Position numbers and translations under genes: made by a program
Shown: positions 1-7,832 of the stretch, piece by piece
Layout of the letters: every line of letters starts with the position of its first letter
Numbering within the stretch: the first letter of the stretch is position 1
Origin: Prevotellaceae bacterium UBA3646
Lineage (GTDB): Bacteria; Bacteroidota; Bacteroidia; Bacteroidales; Bacteroidaceae
DNA: 7,960 nt
NCBI GenBank assembly: GCA_002373535.1
Contig: DFKL01000177.1
Coordinates: 1-7,960, forward strand
Direction of reading: 5' to 3'
Notes under the pieces: generated by a model
Seen by the model: only the letters and a program-made list of their open reading frames with translations
Databases searched by the model: none
Told to the model about the DNA's origin: nothing

Positions 1-1090
1 GCAGGATGGCGAGCATCATGCCTTCAGGGTAGCCTGGATTGAGCACGCGCACCATGACTGCCACGACACCTATGAGAAATCCGTATACGTACTTGCCGCA
101 CTCGGTGCGGGCACTGGTTACGGGGTCAGTGGCCATGAATACTGCACCAAATGCAAATCCACCGTATATGAGGTGCTGGTACCATTGTATGGGATTGGCA
201 ACGTCGCCTACCTGTATGCCTTGGAGCAGCCAGCCCATGAGGGCTCCGCCTGCGAAGACGCTGCACATGGTCTTCCAGCTTGCAATGCCTGTCCATAGAA
301 GCAGGATGGCTCCGAGGGCGATTGCTATGACGCTGGTCTCGCCAATTGATCCTGGGATAAGTCCTATGACGGCGTCAAGGTCGGGCGTGGTGACGGTTCC
401 TGTTACGGCCTGACCCAGCGGGGTAGCGGCAGTATAGGTATCAGGCACGTTGTAACCTGTGCCGAGAATGGTCTGCTGTGATACCCATACGCTGTCGTCT
501 CCCGTCATTGCACTGGGATATGAGAAGAAAAGGAAAGCACGTGTTATGAGTGCAGGATTAAATATGTTCATACCCGTGCCACCGAAGATTTCCTTTGCAA
601 AGATTACGCTGAAGGCTACGGCGATTGCCAGTATCCACAACGGGGTATTGACCGGGATTATCATCGGGATTATGATGCCAGATACAAGGAAGCCTTCCTG
701 TATCTCCTCGTTCTTCCACTGGGCTACGACAAATTCTATGCCCAGTCCTACGACGTAGCTGACGATAATCTTTGGCAATACTGCCAGGGCGCCATACAGG
801 AACAGGTCCCAACGATGGCAATGCTGGAGTACTCCTGCTGCCAGGGCGTTCTGGTAGCCTACGTTGTACATGCCGAAGAGAAGGGCCGGCATGAGGGCTA
901 TGACGACGAAGCTCATGATGCGCTTGCTGTCTATGGCATCGTGTATGTTGACACTACCTGCACGACTCGTGGTATTGGGCACGAAGGCGAATGTCTCAAA
1001 GCCGTCTACCAGGGAGCGGAATGCATGGAACTTGCCACCTTCCTGAACGTGCGGACGTATGTTGTCGAATAATTTCTTTATAGGATTCAT
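1..1090 (-). CDS. nqrB: Na+-translocating NADH:quinone oxidoreductase subunit B (partial, C-terminus cut by window edge)
   Basis: NqrB is a polytopic inner-membrane subunit of the Na+-NQR respiratory complex. It carries a covalently bound FMN and takes part in quinone reduction and sodium translocation. Translating the minus strand from the ATG at 1090-1088 gives 363 residues with no stop before the left edge, so the C-terminus is missing, probably by a few tens of residues judging from usual family length. The N-terminus is a soluble stretch of about 55 residues (it begins MNPIKKLFDNIRPH), followed by several hydrophobic helices at about 57-75, 97-122, 133-166 and 250-292. Family landmarks are KEIFGGTGMNIFNPAL (about 166-181), RAFLFFSYPSAMTG (about 184-197) and FMATDPVTSARTE (about 318-330). 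The FMN-attachment threonine is most likely T223 (codon 424-422) in D217-T-Y-T-A-A-T223-P-L. The start codon abuts the nqrA stop with no gap, which fits an operon in the usual nqrA-nqrB order. Family assignment is very secure. Confidence 0.97.
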   Translation of the reverse strand, partial: MNPIKKLFDNIRPHVQEGGKFHAFRSLVDGFETFAFVPNTTSRAGSVNIHDAIDSKRIMSFVVIALMPALLFGMYNVGYQNALAAGVLQHCHRWDLFLYGALAVLPKIIVSYVVGLGIEFVVAQWKNEEIQEGFLVSGIIIPMIIPVNTPLWILAIAVAFSVIFAKEIFGGTGMNIFNPALITRAFLFFSYPSAMTGDDSVWVSQQTILGTGYNVPDTYTAATPLGQAVTGTVTTPDLDAVIGLIPGSIGETSVIAIALGAILLLWTGIASWKTMCSVFAGGALMGWLLQGIQVGDVANPIQWYQHLIYGGFAFGAVFMATDPVTSARTECGKYVYGFLIGVVAVMVRVLNPGYPEGMMLAIL

Positions 1091-2413
1091 TTATGCATTC
1101 TCCTTTCTCAGGATATCGAGACCCTGTCTAACGATTCGTTGTAGTTCCAGTTTTGAAGAGTCGACGAACTCGGCGATTGCAAAGTCCTCGGGGGCGACTT
1201 CGTATATGCCTAATGCTTCCTGACGGTCGATGTCGCCGGCGATAATAGCCTTTATCAGGTATCCTGCGTAGATATCCATAGGGAATACCTTGTCATACTC
1301 TCCTGACATAATCATGTGGCGCTCGCCGCCTTTGATGCGTGCGTCAATAGTGTACTGTTTCTTGCAACATAGCCATGAGAAGTAGCTGCGGTGTGTGCTG
1401 AAGGTGCCGAAACGTGGCATTATCCAACCGAGCATCTCATCGGCATGGTCTCCCTCTGGTATTACGTTTACTTCTGTAGCGTGCGCGGCGAGATAGCCTT
1501 CGGGGGTGGTCTTGATGCCTGTCATTACATTGCCGTTGATTATCCGGGAGCCGTCGAGCCTGACATTACCCTGCAGCAACGTAGTAAGCTGCTGGCCGAC
1601 CATGACCTTGTAGTACTTTGGCTCAGCAACCTCGCTGCCGGCCAGTGCTATGACACGGGTCAGGTCTACCTTGCCTGTCGTCATTAGGCGACCTACGAAG
1701 ATGACTTCCTCAGCTCCGAGAGTCCATACGACCTCACCCTTGTTGACAGGGTCTGTGTGGTTGATCTGCACACCTACGTTTCCGGCCGGTGCCTTTCCCT
1801 GGAATATGTTAATCTCGCAGTCTCTTGCCTGTGTGAGGACCGCGGCGGTCTGCGCCGTGCTTATGCCCAAGCGCACCGGAGCCAGTTTAGCCAGTGCCGT
1901 GATGCCTGCCTGGAACTCTGTCTCGTTTCCTTTCAGCGCTACTTCGAAATCCTGGCTGAGTGGCATTGAATTGAAGGCGCTGACGTAGATTGCCTTGGGC
2001 TGGTCGTCCGGATTGGCCACCACGTCGTATGGACGCTGACGGAAAAAGCCGAAAAGGCCGCTCTCGAGAAGGGCAGACTTGACATCATGGATGTCAAATG
2101 TCCTGGACTCCTGCTTGCCGTCGCTCTTGACGCGGATGCCGAGCAGTTTGCGGCGGTCGCCACGCTCTACCTGTGAGACAGTACCGCTGACAGGACTTAC
2201 AAACTTCACCTCGGGATGCAACTTGTCTACGAACAGTGCATCGCCAGCCTTGACGGCATCTCCCTCCTTGACGACTACCTTGGGCTTTACTCCATAGAAG
2301 TCGTCCGGACAGAGTGCATACTCGCCGGGGCACTTCACTGTAGCAATTTCCGCAGCAGCCTTACCTTTGAGATTGATATCAAGGCCTTTACGCAATTTGA
2401 TTACTTTTGCCAT
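1091..2413 (-). CDS. nqrA: Na+-translocating NADH:quinone oxidoreductase subunit A
   Basis: NqrA is the cytoplasmic, membrane-associated subunit of the Na+-NQR complex and has been linked to quinone binding. The 440-residue product is close to the usual family length and appears complete. The N-terminus (MAKVIKLRKGLDINLKG) is typical. It is followed by a lipoyl/biotinyl-like barrel at about 28-82, with VKEGDAVKAGDALFVDK and FVSPVSGTVSQVERG. A middle region at about 130-245 contains INHTDPVNKGEVVW. An SLBB-like stretch lies at about 262-312. The C-terminal part has HRSYFSWL (341-348), KVFPMDIYAGYLIKAI (375-390) and the conserved tail EALGIYEVAPEDFAIAEFVD (about 399-418). It is the first gene of the minus-strand operon. 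A TAnnTTTG -7 element lies 38 bp upstream of the ATG. The leader is AT-rich with no clear Shine-Dalgarno sequence, as is common in Bacteroidota. The start was chosen because the next residues match the family N-terminus directly. Confidence 0.98.
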   Translation of the reverse strand: MAKVIKLRKGLDINLKGKAAAEIATVKCPGEYALCPDDFYGVKPKVVVKEGDAVKAGDALFVDKLHPEVKFVSPVSGTVSQVERGDRRKLLGIRVKSDGKQESRTFDIHDVKSALLESGLFGFFRQRPYDVVANPDDQPKAIYVSAFNSMPLSQDFEVALKGNETEFQAGITALAKLAPVRLGISTAQTAAVLTQARDCEINIFQGKAPAGNVGVQINHTDPVNKGEVVWTLGAEEVIFVGRLMTTGKVDLTRVIALAGSEVAEPKYYKVMVGQQLTTLLQGNVRLDGSRIINGNVMTGIKTTPEGYLAAHATEVNVIPEGDHADEMLGWIMPRFGTFSTHRSYFSWLCCKKQYTIDARIKGGERHMIMSGEYDKVFPMDIYAGYLIKAIIAGDIDRQEALGIYEVAPEDFAIAEFVDSSKLELQRIVRQGLDILRKENA

Positions 2414-2450
2414 ATACTGCTAATAATTTAATGATATATGAATTCTCGCG

Positions 2451-2458
2451 CAAATATA
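2451..2458 (-). promoter_or_regulatory. Putative -7 element of the nqrA promoter (Bacteroidota type)
   Basis: On the minus strand these bases read TATATTTG, matching the TAnnTTTG consensus recognised by the Bacteroidota primary sigma factor. It sits 38 bp upstream of the nqrA ATG, so transcription would begin around 2442-2446 and leave a leader of roughly 30 bases. The best upstream TTTG (minus strand of 2483-2486) is 24 bp away. That is longer than the usual 19-21 bp spacing to the -33 box, so the -33 assignment is weak. A run of nine T on the minus strand (2490-2498) lies further upstream. Confidence 0.6.
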
Positions 2459-2502
2459 CACACTTTTTTACAATAAAGAGCCCAAATGCAAAAAAAAACT
2501 CC

Positions 2503-2510
2503 TACTTTTG
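2503..2510 (+). promoter_or_regulatory. Putative -7 element of the tamB-mntP promoter (Bacteroidota type)
   Basis: TACTTTTG matches TAnnTTTG. It ends 17 bp before the tamB ATG at 2528, so transcription from it would leave a leader of only about 10-13 bases. I see no TTTG at the expected -33 distance (around 2478-2484 reads GAGCCCA), so the promoter is supported by its -7 box, its place in the divergent intergenic region, and its symmetry with the nqrA element. Confidence 0.5.
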
Positions 2511-2527
2511 CGCGAGATTGAATATGG

Positions 2528-5500
2528 ATGAAGACGCTAAGACGCATCATACAATGGACCTCTGCCATCGTATGTAGCCTATACATGCTACTGCAGTTTG
2601 CAATGCACCTGAGTCCCGTGCAGTCTTGGGCCGGAGACATGGCCGAGAACGCCATACGAGGATCCTGGGACTGGAACATAAGCATTGGCAAGGTGCGTCT
2701 GGGGCTGTGGAACCGTATTATAATCGACGACATCAGGTTGCGTGACAAGTATGGAACACAAATGCTGCATGTCTCACGTATGGCCGCAAAGGTAGACTTC
2801 GTGCCATTGCTCAACGGCAGTGTATGCATAGACAACGGGCAGATATTCGGTGCTCAGGCCGTCTTGTACCAAAGGGAGCCAGACGAAAGCCCAAATTTCC
2901 AGTTCCTGATTGACACCTTCAAGTCTGACAGGCCAGGCAAAAAGCCGCTGGACTTACGTATTGGCTCGCTGCTGCTGCGCCGTGTTTCCGTAAAGTGGGA
3001 CAAGAACTGGAAGCCTCGCAAGGGGTATAGCCGTCTAGATCCTGACCATCTGTGGCTTAGCAGCATCGCTCTTACTGCGCATTTGCACAAACTGACGCCC
3101 GACAGTATCAACTTGGATATACGGCGTCTTGACTTCAAGGAACAGTGCGGCCTGATGCTGAAAAACTTCCAGGCGGAACTGAAAGCCGGCACAAGTGGAA
3201 TGCGACTGTCTATGTTTGACTTGCAGTTTACAAACTCCCGCATCAGCATTCCGCAATTGAGCGTCAAATGGAAGGCCATACCTACAAGTGGAGAGGACAT
3301 GAGGCTATGGCTACAGAGGGTGTCGTGGCAGGCAAGATGTCAGTTGTCGATGGATACACGGGACTTGAAGAAACTGATTCCTGAAATACCGGACAACATT
3401 CCTGCCATCGACCTGCAAATGGAAGCCAACGGTGCGCAGGGCGATGCCAGTGTGTCGCGGCTGAATCTGACGACAGCAGACAAATGCTTACGTCTGAGCG
3501 GGACGGCGCGTCTAGGTGGCATATATACGGCCAGTCCCACTGCAGGCTTCACTATTGAGAGCATGGACGTCAGTCCTGACATAGCAGGCCTGCTGCCTGA
3601 AAAAGCCAGGACATACATTACCAGGGCAGGACATATCGGCACAGATGGAAATATATTCCTTTCCAAAGAGAAGATAATGGCTGACGTCTGCCTGAAGTCT
3701 GCGCTTGGCAAGATACGTATTCACGGATTGCTGGCAGACAGGAACAATATCGACGCTACAATCCATACCGACGGATTCATGCTTGACAGGCTTTTTGCCT
3801 CCGATGGGGTTTCCTTTCCAATAGGCAAGGTTGCCTTCAAGGCCAGTGCAAAAGGCATTATCAAGGATGCTGACGGCAATCCCGACCTGAGCGTGAATAT
3901 AGATGCACCTCTGCTGACCATGCTGGGATATGAATACCATGGGTGTCATGCAAGCGGAAGCTACTCCCCCACCCGTTGCCTGCTGGAGGCGGAGGTCCGG
4001 GACATTAACGGAGACGTAGATGCAAGGTTACAGTATACAAACGATGCTTCACACCATCTGTGGGGATCGCTTGGCATACATGACCTGGCAGCGTCACGAC
4101 TCAACCTCACCTCAAAGTATCCAGACACCCGTCTGAATGCAGATGCCGTGATAGACGTACATGGACACTCGCTGGACGATATTGCGGGACAGATACGAAT
4201 ACAGGACTTACAAATGCAGACCTACAACCGCGACAGTACGATAGTCGGTCCGATGTATGCAGAGATAAGCACTTATCTCCAAGATGACGGGCGTACGCTG
4301 GATATTGAGTCACAGAATATCCAACTGCATACCAGTGGACGCTTTGGCTTTACCACGCTGCCTGGAACATTACACAACATATGCCACCGTTACCTGCCTG
4401 GCATCATTGCGACTTCTGCCAATGGCGCCAACGACCGACTCACGTTTGACCTGAGTATCTGCGACACCACCTTGATACGGTCACTCTTGGATACCGATGT
4501 ACGCATTCCTCATAAGGCACATGTGACCGGCGCTGTTAACGGTGCACTGAACATCATTGACCTGAACATACATGTCCCTAAAATACATTTTGGCAAAGAA
4601 ACGTTACTAAATAACAATCTATTGGTTTCCTGCAAAAAAGGACTATTAGACGCAAGTCTTACATCACATAGAAAAATGAAGAACAGCATACTGCCGTTCC
4701 ACCTCAGGGCAACTGCCGGGAACGACCGTCTGCGCCTACAGGGCGGCTGGAACAATGACATGACTCCCGTATACAGCGGCAACATTGACTTAAGCGTCAC
4801 TTTCCCACGTTCACTGAACGGGAAATACGGCCTTAACGCATGGATTGCGCCTACAGACCTAGTGATTGCCGACACCCTGTGGCGGATTGAACCTGGTACG
4901 ATAAGTCACCATTCGGGTATCACTACCGTAAACAACATATGTATCGGTCAAGGCAATGATCGCCGGCTCATGATAAACGGGCGCATATCTCCGAGCGACG
5001 AGGACAGTCTGATCGTAGACCTGCACCGCATCAACCTGGAATACGTAATGAACCTGATAAACTTTCACGACGTAGACTTCAGTGGAGAAGCATCGGGAAC
5101 GGTATATGCCAAAACAATGGGCACATCCCCGCGTGTAGACGGGAGCCTGAATGTAGACAACTGGAAGTTCAACAATGCTCCCCTGGGACGCATGTCTGCA
5201 CATCTCAACTGGGGCGATACGCCACAGCAGCTGACCATAGAGGCAGACATGGATGACGCACACGTCGGGCACAGGACACATGTCGACGGCTACATAAGGA
5301 TAACAGGAGACAAGAAGACAAACGGACTGGACCTCAGGGTCAACACAAAGTACTTCAACCTTGCATTCCTAAACAAATTTACCCAGAATATCCTTGAAGA
5401 CGTACAGGGACGAGTAAGCGGTTACTGCAGGATATACGGCCCTTTCAAAGGTATTGACCTGGAAGGCGATATGCTTATCAATGAGGCACGCATGGCACTT

Positions 5501-7174
5501 CCGATGCTCGGCACCGGCTTCTACCTGGCAAACGACAGCGTAAGGCTGCGTCCAGGAGACATATCGTTCGACGCCATTGCGACTGATGCCCATGGCAAAG
5601 CCGACCGACATACACTTGCTGCTGAACGCCGCGTGTACGACATAAGCCACTCCGCAACTGACATTCCCAATCACTCCGCACACATAGACGGTCACCTTTA
5701 CCACAACAGTTTCAAGAACCTGAGGTACTCATTCGACATACAGGCAAACAATTTCCTGGCATACGACTTCCGCGAGTTTGGTGACAACCCGTTCTATGCA
5801 ACAGTATTTGCCAGCGGCAACGTCAACATAGACGGCAGGAATGGACATCTGGACGTCAACGTCGACGTAGAGCCACAGGCCGGCACCATGTTTACCTATA
5901 ACGTGACCACGCCCGACGCCCTGACACAGGCCAAATTCATCACCTTCAGCCAAATGCACGGCCAGACGACATCAGGCAATGCCGTGACACAGTCTCATGC
6001 ACAAGCGCATGAGGCCGACGGCGACATGTTCCTCAATTTTAACCTGAACATGACACCTGCTGCCAGACTTCGCCTGCTCATGGACCAAAAGACCGGCAGT
6101 ACCATAGACATCGGAGGTAGCGGAAGGCTGACGGCACGATACTACAACAAAGGACGATTCCAGATGTACGGAACGTACAAGATATACGACGGCATATACA
6201 ACATCAACGTACAGGACGTAATAAACCGCAACTTCAAGTTTCAAAGAGACGGTGCAATAACCTTCAACGGTGATCCTATGCAGGCGACACTAAACCTCAA
6301 GGCCGTATACACCGTACCCAATGTATCGCTCGACGATTTGTCAACGACATCCCTGGGATTTTCCAAGACCCGCGTAGACTGTATCATGAATCTCACGGGA
6401 CGTCCGCAGCAGCCAAACATCGGCTTTGACTTCGAGTTACCCAATGCCACCGACGACGAACGGCAGATGGTACGATCGATAGTCAGCACCGAAGAGGAAC
6501 GAAACATGCAGGCCATATACCTGTTGGGACTGGGACGATTCTACAGTTACTCGGCCAATGCCACATCTGCCAGCAAGGGCAGCAGTGCGATGAACTCGCT
6601 TGTCTCCACGACCATCTCCAGCAAGATCAACGAACTGCTCAACAGTGCCGTAGGCTCTACGAAATGGAACTTCGGAGCAAACCTCAAGACAGGTGACGAC
6701 GGATGGAAAAACATGGATGTCGAGGGACTGCTTTCCGGCAGCCTGTTCAACGACCGTCTGCTGCTTAGCGGTAACTTTGGATACAGAGAAAAATATTACA
6801 CACAACGCAACTTCATCAGCGATGTCGATGTCCAGTACCTGCTCACCAAATCCGGCTCTGTAGCCCTCAAAGCATATAACCAAGCCAATGACCGCTATTT
6901 TGTCCAGTCGGCTCTCAACACACAAGGCATCGGTATCCAACTGAAGAAGGATTTCAACCGCTTTGGCGAGATGTTCCGGAAGAAAGACAATGGAGTCTCA
7001 TCCGGCAAGGTAAAGCTCACCAAGGCAGAAAAGAAGGCACAGAAGGAAGCACGCAGGAAAGCCAAGGCAGAAACCAAGGCTGCAGAAAGGGAAGCACGTA
7101 AGGCAAAGGCTAAGAACAGACCCAAATGGAACAAGCAGACCGTAGTCCGTGTAATCCCGCTATTGACGGAATGA
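2528..7174 (+). CDS. tamB: TamB-like translocation/assembly module protein (AsmA-like, DUF490 C-terminal domain)
   Basis: This 1548-residue protein belongs to the TamB family: inner-membrane-anchored proteins with a long periplasmic beta-helical groove, implicated in outer-membrane protein assembly and phospholipid movement to the outer membrane. It has one N-terminal membrane segment at about 7-29 after a short basic start (MKTLRR). The typical Bacteroidota stretch ISIGKVRLGLWNRIIIDDIR follows at 51-70. Then come about 1,000 residues of beta-rich repeats with many short GxxxLDxxI-like strands. The C-terminal TamB/DUF490 domain covers about 1100-1470, with MTPAARLRLLMDQ (from 1175), GSGRLTARYYNKGRFQMYGTY (about 1198-1218), YDGIYNIN, and IYLLGLGRFYSYS. 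After it comes a highly basic Lys/Ala-rich tail (1494-1536) and a short end, VVRVIPLLTE. The 2528 ATG puts the basic residues and anchor at the N-terminus; an ATG at 2524 is out of frame. Transcription is likely from the TAnnTTTG element just upstream. No TamA-like Omp85 partner is in the window. The family is secure; the precise role in this organism is inferred. Confidence 0.93.
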   Translation: MKTLRRIIQWTSAIVCSLYMLLQFAMHLSPVQSWAGDMAENAIRGSWDWNISIGKVRLGLWNRIIIDDIRLRDKYGTQMLHVSRMAAKVDFVPLLNGSVCIDNGQIFGAQAVLYQREPDESPNFQFLIDTFKSDRPGKKPLDLRIGSLLLRRVSVKWDKNWKPRKGYSRLDPDHLWLSSIALTAHLHKLTPDSINLDIRRLDFKEQCGLMLKNFQAELKAGTSGMRLSMFDLQFTNSRISIPQLSVKWKAIPTSGEDMRLWLQRVSWQARCQLSMDTRDLKKLIPEIPDNIPAIDLQMEANGAQGDASVSRLNLTTADKCLRLSGTARLGGIYTASPTAGFTIESMDVSPDIAGLLPEKARTYITRAGHIGTDGNIFLSKEKIMADVCLKSALGKIRIHGLLADRNNIDATIHTDGFMLDRLFASDGVSFPIGKVAFKASAKGIIKDADGNPDLSVNIDAPLLTMLGYEYHGCHASGSYSPTRCLLEAEVRDINGDVDARLQYTNDASHHLWGSLGIHDLAASRLNLTSKYPDTRLNADAVIDVHGHSLDDIAGQIRIQDLQMQTYNRDSTIVGPMYAEISTYLQDDGRTLDIESQNIQLHTSGRFGFTTLPGTLHNICHRYLPGIIATSANGANDRLTFDLSICDTTLIRSLLDTDVRIPHKAHVTGAVNGALNIIDLNIHVPKIHFGKETLLNNNLLVSCKKGLLDASLTSHRKMKNSILPFHLRATAGNDRLRLQGGWNNDMTPVYSGNIDLSVTFPRSLNGKYGLNAWIAPTDLVIADTLWRIEPGTISHHSGITTVNNICIGQGNDRRLMINGRISPSDEDSLIVDLHRINLEYVMNLINFHDVDFSGEASGTVYAKTMGTSPRVDGSLNVDNWKFNNAPLGRMSAHLNWGDTPQQLTIEADMDDAHVGHRTHVDGYIRITGDKKTNGLDLRVNTKYFNLAFLNKFTQNILEDVQGRVSGYCRIYGPFKGIDLEGDMLINEARMALPMLGTGFYLANDSVRLRPGDISFDAIATDAHGKADRHTLAAERRVYDISHSATDIPNHSAHIDGHLYHNSFKNLRYSFDIQANNFLAYDFREFGDNPFYATVFASGNVNIDGRNGHLDVNVDVEPQAGTMFTYNVTTPDALTQAKFITFSQMHGQTTSGNAVTQSHAQAHEADGDMFLNFNLNMTPAARLRLLMDQKTGSTIDIGGSGRLTARYYNKGRFQMYGTYKIYDGIYNINVQDVINRNFKFQRDGAITFNGDPMQATLNLKAVYTVPNVSLDDLSTTSLGFSKTRVDCIMNLTGRPQQPNIGFDFELPNATDDERQMVRSIVSTEEERNMQAIYLLGLGRFYSYSANATSASKGSSAMNSLVSTTISSKINELLNSAVGSTKWNFGANLKTGDDGWKNMDVEGLLSGSLFNDRLLLSGNFGYREKYYTQRNFISDVDVQYLLTKSGSVALKAYNQANDRYFVQSALNTQGIGIQLKKDFNRFGEMFRKKDNGVSSGKVKLTKAEKKAQKEARRKAKAETKAAEREARKAKAKNRPKWNKQTVVRVIPLLTE

Positions 7175-7741
7175 ATGATCAATCTCCCGGCACGTATGAT
7201 AGAAATAGTCCTTATTGGCATGGCTCTTGCAGCAGACTGTCTGACTGTAAGCATAGCAGCCGGAGTCACGGCACGCCGCCCTATATGGCACCCGATGACA
7301 CTCATGGTCCTCGCCTTCGGCATATTCCAGGGAGGGATGACCGCCATAGGCTACTACAGCATACAGTTCCTTGCCGGCTGGATACAAGCCTTCGAGCATT
7401 GGATAGCCTTTGTCCTGCTCGGCTACATCGGATTCAATATGATAAGCACCATCTGGCACAAGGACGAATACCATCAAATCGACCTTCTGTCGATTCGCAA
7501 CATCATCGCCTTAGCCTTCGCAACCAGCATAGACGCCTTTGCCATAGGCATCTCCTTCGCATGCACAGGTTTCCATTGGAGTTATGCCATAGTCATAGCT
7601 CTCATCAGCAGTCTGGCCTCAGCCATAGGTCTCGGCACAGGCATACAACTGGGTCGGCGCATACCATTCCCCGCAGAACCCATCGGAGGCATTGTCCTAA
7701 TCTTGATAGGTATAAAGATCCTGGCAGAGCATCTCTGCTGA
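7175..7741 (+). CDS. mntP: Putative manganese efflux pump MntP
   Basis: MntP (DUF204 family) is a small inner-membrane exporter that lowers cytosolic Mn2+. The 188-residue product is of usual family size and has six predicted membrane segments, at about 8-30, 40-61, 76-93, 108-130, 134-158 and 169-186. The fold is two related halves, each with an acidic motif in its first helix: AADCLTVSIAAG with D21, and ATSIDAFAIGISFA with D120. FEHWIAFVLLGYIGFNMI (74-91) and PIGGIVLILIGIKILAEH (169-186) are also typical. The ATG follows the tamB TGA with no gap, suggesting one transcript and possible translational coupling. A second in-frame ATG (7196, M8) gives an N-terminus closer to that of other MntP proteins and may be the true start. 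I see no yybP-ykoY-type Mn riboswitch ahead of it; the preceding bases are tamB coding sequence. The family call is secure; substrate is by homology. Confidence 0.95.
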   Translation: MINLPARMIEIVLIGMALAADCLTVSIAAGVTARRPIWHPMTLMVLAFGIFQGGMTAIGYYSIQFLAGWIQAFEHWIAFVLLGYIGFNMISTIWHKDEYHQIDLLSIRNIIALAFATSIDAFAIGISFACTGFHWSYAIVIALISSLASAIGLGTGIQLGRRIPFPAEPIGGIVLILIGIKILAEHLC

Positions 7742-7747
7742 AACTGC

Positions 7748-7785
7748 AAAAAACGGCAGCCGCACCCAAAAGAGCACGGCTGCCG
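7748..7785 (-). terminator. Intrinsic terminator of the minus-strand zinc-ribbon gene
   Basis: CGGCAGCCG (7754-7762) and CGGCTGCCG (7777-7785) form a perfect 9-bp GC-rich stem with a 14-base loop. On the minus strand the stem is followed by six T (plus-strand A run 7748-7753), the classic layout of a rho-independent terminator, 48 bp past the stop of the zinc-ribbon gene. On the plus strand the stem is followed by GAAAAGTAATAAA with no T run, so it should work poorly for tamB-mntP. Confidence 0.8.
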
Positions 7786-7832
7786 GAAAAGTAATAAATA
7801 TTTACCAGAAATAACCTGTCCGACAGAGGGAT

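Larger units (their letters stand above)
2444..2517. repeat. Perfect 11-bp inverted repeat spanning the divergent promoters
   Basis: TCTCGCGCAAA at 2444-2454 is the exact reverse complement of TTTGCGCGAGA at 2507-2517, with 52 bp between the arms. Each arm contains the TTTG end of one divergent -7 element plus the following CGCGAGA, which would cover the start-site region. The spacer holds a T6 run (2464-2469) and an A9 run (2490-2498). The centre of symmetry is near 2480-2481, between the two genes. It may be an operator or simply two copies of a favoured promoter and initiation sequence; the sequence alone cannot decide. Confidence 0.6.

Noticed and set aside
39..1072. Several plus-strand open frames of 60-124 codons and an 87-codon minus-strand frame at 558-821
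   Set aside because: They lie across nqrB, whose minus-strand translation is an unbroken, well-matched NqrB sequence. The alternative products show no family features.
2414..2527. Possible small RNA or riboswitch in the nqrA-tamB intergenic region
   Set aside because: The region is 114 bp, largely A/T tracts, and is accounted for by two promoters. The inverted repeat arms straddle the start sites rather than lying within one leader, so they would not both be transcribed into the same RNA.
4570..4690. AT-rich patch within tamB with runs of A and T
   Set aside because: The reading frame continues normally, and I see no promoter pair, insertion boundary or repeat. Local composition drift in a fast-evolving repeat protein is enough to explain it.
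2854..6940. Many minus-strand open frames of 60-167 codons across tamB
   Set aside because: They are antisense shadows of a long, intact gene. Their translations are Cys/Val/Tyr- or Ser/Arg-rich with no domain or start-region support.
7126..7794. A 222-codon plus-strand frame overlapping mntP
   Set aside because: It is His/Arg/Ser-rich and out of frame with mntP, which has a clear family match with conserved aspartates and six membrane segments. It also runs through the terminator hairpin.
7815..7829. Small palindrome CTGTC-C-GACAG after the zinc-ribbon stop
   Set aside because: The loop would be a single base and the stem only five pairs, so it is not a plausible RNA hairpin. The stronger terminator lies just beyond it.
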